64,000 nt of DNA from Rhizobium sp. G21 (GTDB lineage: Bacteria > Pseudomonadota > Alphaproteobacteria > Rhizobiales > Rhizobiaceae), in assembly GCF_014158035.1 (NCBI RefSeq), contig NZ_JACFXW010000001.1, forward strand, positions 558,001 through 622,000. Reading direction: 5' to 3'. Below are positions 60,022-64,000 of the stretch, piece after piece (positions within the stretch are counted from its first letter, which is position 1; each line of letters opens with the position of its first letter). The notes beneath the pieces are model-generated. The model worked only from the letters and a program-made list of their open reading frames with translations. It did not search any database and was not told the DNA's origin. The translations under genes were made by a program, and so were the position numbers.

Positions 60022-60050
60022 TGATTATTCAATTCGTTCTGAAAACACAA
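60022..60050 (-). promoter_or_regulatory. Promoter upstream of tRNA-Trp
   Basis: Minus strand: -35 TTGTGT (60050-60045), 17-bp spacer, -10 TAATCA (60027-60022). The tRNA 5' end lies about 50 nt downstream. The same TTGTG(T/A)-17-TA(A/T) architecture is seen before secE. Confidence 0.55.
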
Positions 60051-60131
60051 GCGCTTTTTTACAGGTCGGGGATCACAATTCACAAATGTCCCTCGCCTGC
60101 TCGGGCGCTCGCGGACTTCGAGCGACAGAAG

Positions 60132-60166
60132 AAAAAGCCCGGGCGCGTCGCCGCGGCCCGGGCTTT
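60132..60166 (-). terminator. Terminator of prfB
   Basis: 11-bp perfect stem AAAGCCCGGGC/GCCCGGGCTTT (60134-60144 with 60156-60166), 11-nt loop, followed by a T run on the minus strand (60136-60132). It lies 23 bp past the prfB stop. Confidence 0.9.
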
Positions 60167-60189
60167 GTTCGTCGTAAGGGGCCGGTCTG

Positions 60190-61321
60190 TCAGCCGAGAT
60201 CGTCGACCACGGCGTCGCCCTTGCCGCTGATGCGGTGGGCAAGGGCGGCTTCCATGAACGGGCTGATCGCGCCGTCGAGCACGTCGGACGGGGCCGAACT
60301 CTCGACGCCGGTGCGCAGGTCCTTCACCATCTGGTAGGGTTGCAGCACATAGGAGCGAATCTGGTGGCCCCAGCCGATATCGGTCTTGGACGCCGCCTCG
60401 GCATTCGCCGCCGCTTCGCGTTTTTCGAGTTCGACCTCGTAGAGTCGCGACCGCAGCATGTCCCAGGCCTTGGCCTTGTTCTTGTGCTGTGAGCGCTCCT
60501 GCTGGCACGCCACCGCGATTCCCGAGGGAATATGGGTGATGCGCACCGCCGAATCGGTGGTGTTGATGTGCTGGCCGCCCGAGCCCGACGCGCGGTAGGT
60601 GTCGATGCGGCAGTCGCTTTCGTTGATCTCGATATTGATCGAGTCGTCGACGACCGGGTAGACCCAGACAGACGAGAACGAGGTGTGGCGACGCGCGTTC
60701 GAATCATAAGGAGAGATTCGCACGAGGCGGTGCACGCCCGATTCGGTTTTCAGCCAGCCATAGGCGTTGTGGCCCTTGACCAGAATCGTCGCCGACTTGA
60801 TGCCGGCTTCTTCGCCGTCATGCATTTCCAGCACTTCGACCTTGAAGCCCTGGCGCTCGGCCCAGCGGGTGTACATGCGCAGCAGCATGTTGGCCCAGTC
60901 CTGGCTCTCGGTGCCGCCGGCGCCGGAATGGACTTCCAGATAGGTGTCGTTGCCGTCGGCTTCACCCGACAGCATCGCCTCGACCTGGCGCCGGTTGGCT
61001 TCCGCGAGCATGTCCTTGAGGGAGGCTTCCGCCACCTGCACGATCTCGTCGTCGTCCTCCATCTCGCCGAGCTCGATGAGGTCGATGTTCTCCTGCAGGC
61101 TCGCCTCGAACTTGCGGACGCTGGTGATGCTGTCGTCCAGCTGCTGGCGCTCGCGCATCAGTTTCTGGGCTTCGGAGGGGTCGTTCCAGAGATTGGGATC
61201 TTCGGCCTTGTTGTTCAGCCAATCCAGACGTCTTACGGCCTGATCCCAGTCAAAGATGCCTCCTCAGCAGGCTTATGGCCTGCTTGATTTCGTCGATGAC
61301 ATTGATTGTTTCGTTGCGCAT
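60190..61321 (-). CDS. prfB: Peptide chain release factor 2 (programmed +1 frameshift)
   Basis: 376 aa in total. Releases peptides at UGA and UAA. Reading frame one starts at ATG 61321 and encodes [23 protein letters not shown], then meets an in-frame TGA (61252-61250). A +1 shift there continues with [20 protein letters not shown] and the rest of RF2: the SPY motif at the stop-codon reading site (SPF in E. coli) and [15 protein letters not shown] with the catalytic GGQ. This is the classic autoregulatory frameshift, not a sequencing error. mrcA lies 100 bp upstream on the same strand. Confidence 0.97.
61250..61264 (-). other. prfB: prfB programmed +1 frameshift site
   Basis: Minus strand AGGAGG (61264-61259), CAT, CTT (61255-61253), TGA (61252-61250), C. 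This is the Shine-Dalgarno-like enhancer at the standard distance and the slippery CUU-UGA-C. The ribosome slips +1 when RF2 is scarce, giving negative feedback on RF2 synthesis. Confidence 0.95.
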
Positions 61322-61420
61322 GTGCGGATGTCTTCCTTCCCACGAATTGAGCGGCTGTGCTTTAGAGCGCCCGGCGGGCCTTGTAAACCCGCCTTCCCGG
61401 TCGCCGTCGGGCGTGGATCG

Positions 61421-63873
61421 TCAGAACAGGCCGCCGGATCCGTTGACGATCGCGTCCTTGGCCTGCTGCGAGGAGTTGAGGATCTCCTCGGGCGAGGCAT
61501 AGCCCTCGGCGCCGATGACCGAATAGACGTCGGCCGGGCCGGTGCCGGGCTTGAAGGCCTCGACGATGGTGTCCGGATCGCCTTCCACCGCCATCATGCC
61601 GGTCTTGCGGTTGACCGGTATGAGCTTCATGCCTTCGGGCATGATGAATTTCTCCGGCTTGTGGCCCTTGAGGGCCGCCTGCATGAACTCGTTGAACAAG
61701 GGCGCCGACAAAGAGCCGCCCGTGCCCCCACGGCCCATCGGCTTGGATCGTCGAAACCCATATAGACGCCGGCGACCAGATTGGGCGTGTAGCCGACGAA
61801 CCAGGCGTCCTTTTCGTCATTGGTGGTGCCGGTTTTGCCGGCGACGTCGCTGTCGAGCTTGATCTTGCCCGCGGCGGTGCCGCGCAGGATCACGCCCTGC
61901 ATGATCGAGGTGATCTGATAGGCGGTCATGGGATCGAGAACCTGCTCGCGATTGTCGAGCACGTCGGGTTCGTTCTGGCTGTCCCATTCGCGCGCATTAC
62001 AGGTCTGGCAGACCCGCTCCTCATGCTTGAAGATCGTCTTGCCGTAACGGTCCTGCACGCGGTCGATCAAGGTCGGCTTGATCTGCTTGCCGCCGTTGGC
62101 CAGCACGGAATAGGCCGACACCATGCGCAGCACCGTGGTTTCCCCGGAGCCGAGCGACATTGCGAGCACCGGGTTCATCTTGTCGTAGATGCCGAAACGC
62201 TCGGCATATTCGGCGACGATGCCCATGCCCATGTCGTTGGCCAGGCGGACGGTCATCAAGTTGCGCGACTTTTCGATGCCGAGGCGCAGCGTCGACGGGC
62301 CGGCCGATCCGCCGCCGTAGTTCTGCGGCCGCCAGACCTGGCCGCCGGAGACGATTTCGATCGGCGCGTCGAGAATGACTGAGGCGGGCGTATAGCCGTT
62401 GTCGAGCGCCGCCGCATAGACGAAGGGCTTGAACGACGACCCCGGCTGGCGCATCGCCTGGGTGGCGCGATTGAATTCGGACTGGGCGAAGGAGAAGCCG
62501 CCGGCCATGGCGAGCACGCGGCCGGTATTGGGGTCCATCGCGACGAAACCGCCCTGCACTCTCGGCGTCTGCCGCAGACGGTAGGCGCCCTCCTTGCCGT
62601 CGAGGGGCTGGACATAGACCACGTCGCCCGTATTCAACACGCCCGTGGGGTTTTTTGCCGTCGCCCGGTCGCCGGCAGCCGAACGGTAAGCCCAACGCAT
62701 GTCCTCGGCGGCGATGCGACCGGTGGTGCGGGCCTCCTCGATGCGGCCGGCCGCGTCGACCTCGGGCCGGATGCCGATATCGACGCCGGACTTGTCGGCG
62801 GCGAGCACCACGGCGAGCCGCCACTCGGGAACATCGCGAAGCGGCGTGATCTTCGACAGTGGAACGCCCCAGTCGGAACCGATCTCGATCTTGTCGACGA
62901 GGCCGTGGAATCCGCGGACCTGATCGTAGCTGATCAGGCCGTCCTGCAACGCCTTGCGGGCATAGAGCTGCATCGCCGGATCGAGAGAGGTGCGCACCGA
63001 CAGGCCGCCTTCATAGAGCGCGTCCTTGCCGTATTTCTCGATCAGCTGGCGGCGCACTTCGCTGGCGAAATAGTCGGAAGCGAACAGATAGCTGTTGTTC
63101 TTCGTGGCGCTGACGCCGAGGTCTTCCTTTTTGGCCGCCTCGCCGTCGTCACGGGAGACATAGCCGTTTTCGACCATACGGTCGATTACCCAGTTGCGGC
63201 GCTCGATCGCGGCGTCGTGCTTGCGGAACGGATGATAATTGGCCGGGCCTTTGGGGAGTGCGGCGAGATAGGCGGCCTGGGCGATGGTCAGTTCGGTGAC
63301 CGGCTTGTCGAAATAGGTCAGCGCGGCGCTGGCCAGACCATAGGAATTCAGCCCGAAGAAGATCTCGTTGAGATAGAGTTCGAGGATCTTGTCCTTGGAA
63401 TAGGCCTGCTCGATGCGGAAAGCGAGAATCGCTTCCTTGACCTTGCGGTCGATCGTCTGGTCTGCGGTCAACAGGAAGTTCTTGGCCACCTGCTGGGTGA
63501 TGGTGGAGGCGCCCATCGGCCGGCGGCCGGAGCCGACATTCTGGATGTTGACCGCGAGCGCGCGCAGGAGACCCTGAAAATCGACGCCGGCATGCTGGTA
63601 GAAATTCTTGTCTTCGGCGGAGAGGAACGCGGCCTTGACGCGGTCGGGAATGGCCTGGATCGGCAGGAACAGACGGCGTTCATGCGCATATTCGGCGATC
63701 AGCGCGCCGTTGTCGGCATGCACGCGGGTGGTCACCGGCGGCTGGTAATTGGCGAGCACTTCGTAGTCGGGCAGATCCCGGGTCACTTCGTCGAGATAGA
63801 GAGACACCACCATCGCCGCTGCGAGGAACAGCATCGTTCCCAAGCCGAAGAAATAGCCGATAAGTCTGATCAT
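61421..63873 (-). CDS. mrcA: Penicillin-binding protein 1A (frameshifted)
   Basis: About 817 aa after repair. Bifunctional inner-membrane enzyme: N-terminal TM helix, glycosyltransferase domain with SAEDKNFYQHAGVDF and GASTITQQVAKN, then transpeptidase domain with SSFKPF (active-site Ser), SRN and KTGTT motifs. Start at 63873 (MIRLIGYFFGLG, conserved; GGAAAGA upstream) rather than 63891. One base is missing near 61740-61746; repair reads YMGFDDPKPMGRGGTGG and the normal tail GMKLIPVNRKTG to VNGSGGLF. mrcA-prfB is the usual alphaproteobacterial pair. Confidence 0.95.
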
Positions 63874-64000
63874 GGAATTCTTTCCGCGCATTGATCGACC
63901 GCCGAACGCGCGACGCGCCGGGACATGTTTTACCCGATGCGCGGCCTCGACGCCAGCATCGGCTCATACAGTCGCGAATGTGAGGAAAATAGGGCTCCGC

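Overview
The window is chromosomal DNA of an alphaproteobacterium, most likely a member of the Hyphomicrobiales (Rhizobiales). The evidence is the tpiA-secG-pyrG order, a DUF1489 protein, a transglutaminase-like cysteine protease (BTLCP family), a D-alanyl-D-alanine carboxypeptidase with a C-terminal SPOR domain, the mrcA-prfB-tRNA(Trp)-secE-nusG order, high GC, and family lengths typical of that order (SecY 446 aa, L5 185 aa, RF2 376 aa after repair). I cannot name the genus.

Positions 1-25600 are mixed housekeeping and accessory genes: partial pyrG, secG, tpiA, a secreted alpha/beta hydrolase, parE, a tandem PilZ protein, a BTLCP protease behind an unusually AT-rich leader, the SPOR-domain carboxypeptidase, sdaA, membrane proteins (DUF599, DUF1624, ICMT-like), a MerR regulator, mgtE, a Spy/CpxP-like protein with an OmpR-type two-component system, an EamA transporter, a GMC oxidoreductase, glutathione-dependent formaldehyde dehydrogenase and a GNAT acetyltransferase.

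Positions 25600-59970 are the large transcription/translation supercluster, almost all on the minus strand. Read in the transcribed direction it is tRNA-Trp, secE-nusG-rplKAJL-rpoBC, then an inserted RTX-type calcium-binding gene and a small plus-strand gene, then rpsL-rpsG-fusA-tuf, the S10 and spc operons, secY-adk, and rpsM-rpsK-rpoA-rplQ. Junctions within this cluster are either very tight (42 bp or less, often overlapping) or wide (about 90-330 bp), and the wide spacers carry inverted repeats, several of them looking like intrinsic terminators. Positions 59970-64000 hold prfB, which has a textbook programmed +1 frameshift, and mrcA (PBP1A).

A second theme is data quality. At least a dozen genes, including essential ones (secY, rpsE, rplE, rplB, fusA, rpoC 3' end, mrcA), are broken by one-base indels, mostly in short G/C homopolymers. 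Repairing them restores family-typical lengths, so I read them as sequencing or assembly errors and annotate each gene as one interrupted CDS.

I found no CRISPR array, prophage, insertion sequence, toxin-antitoxin, secondary-metabolite cluster or obvious new multigene system. The most interesting leads are regulatory: the stem-loop partitioning of the ribosomal supercluster, a 16-bp site shared by the merR and GMC-oxidoreductase promoters, a hairpin spanning the fusA stop codon, and the RTX gene placed between rpoC and rpsL.
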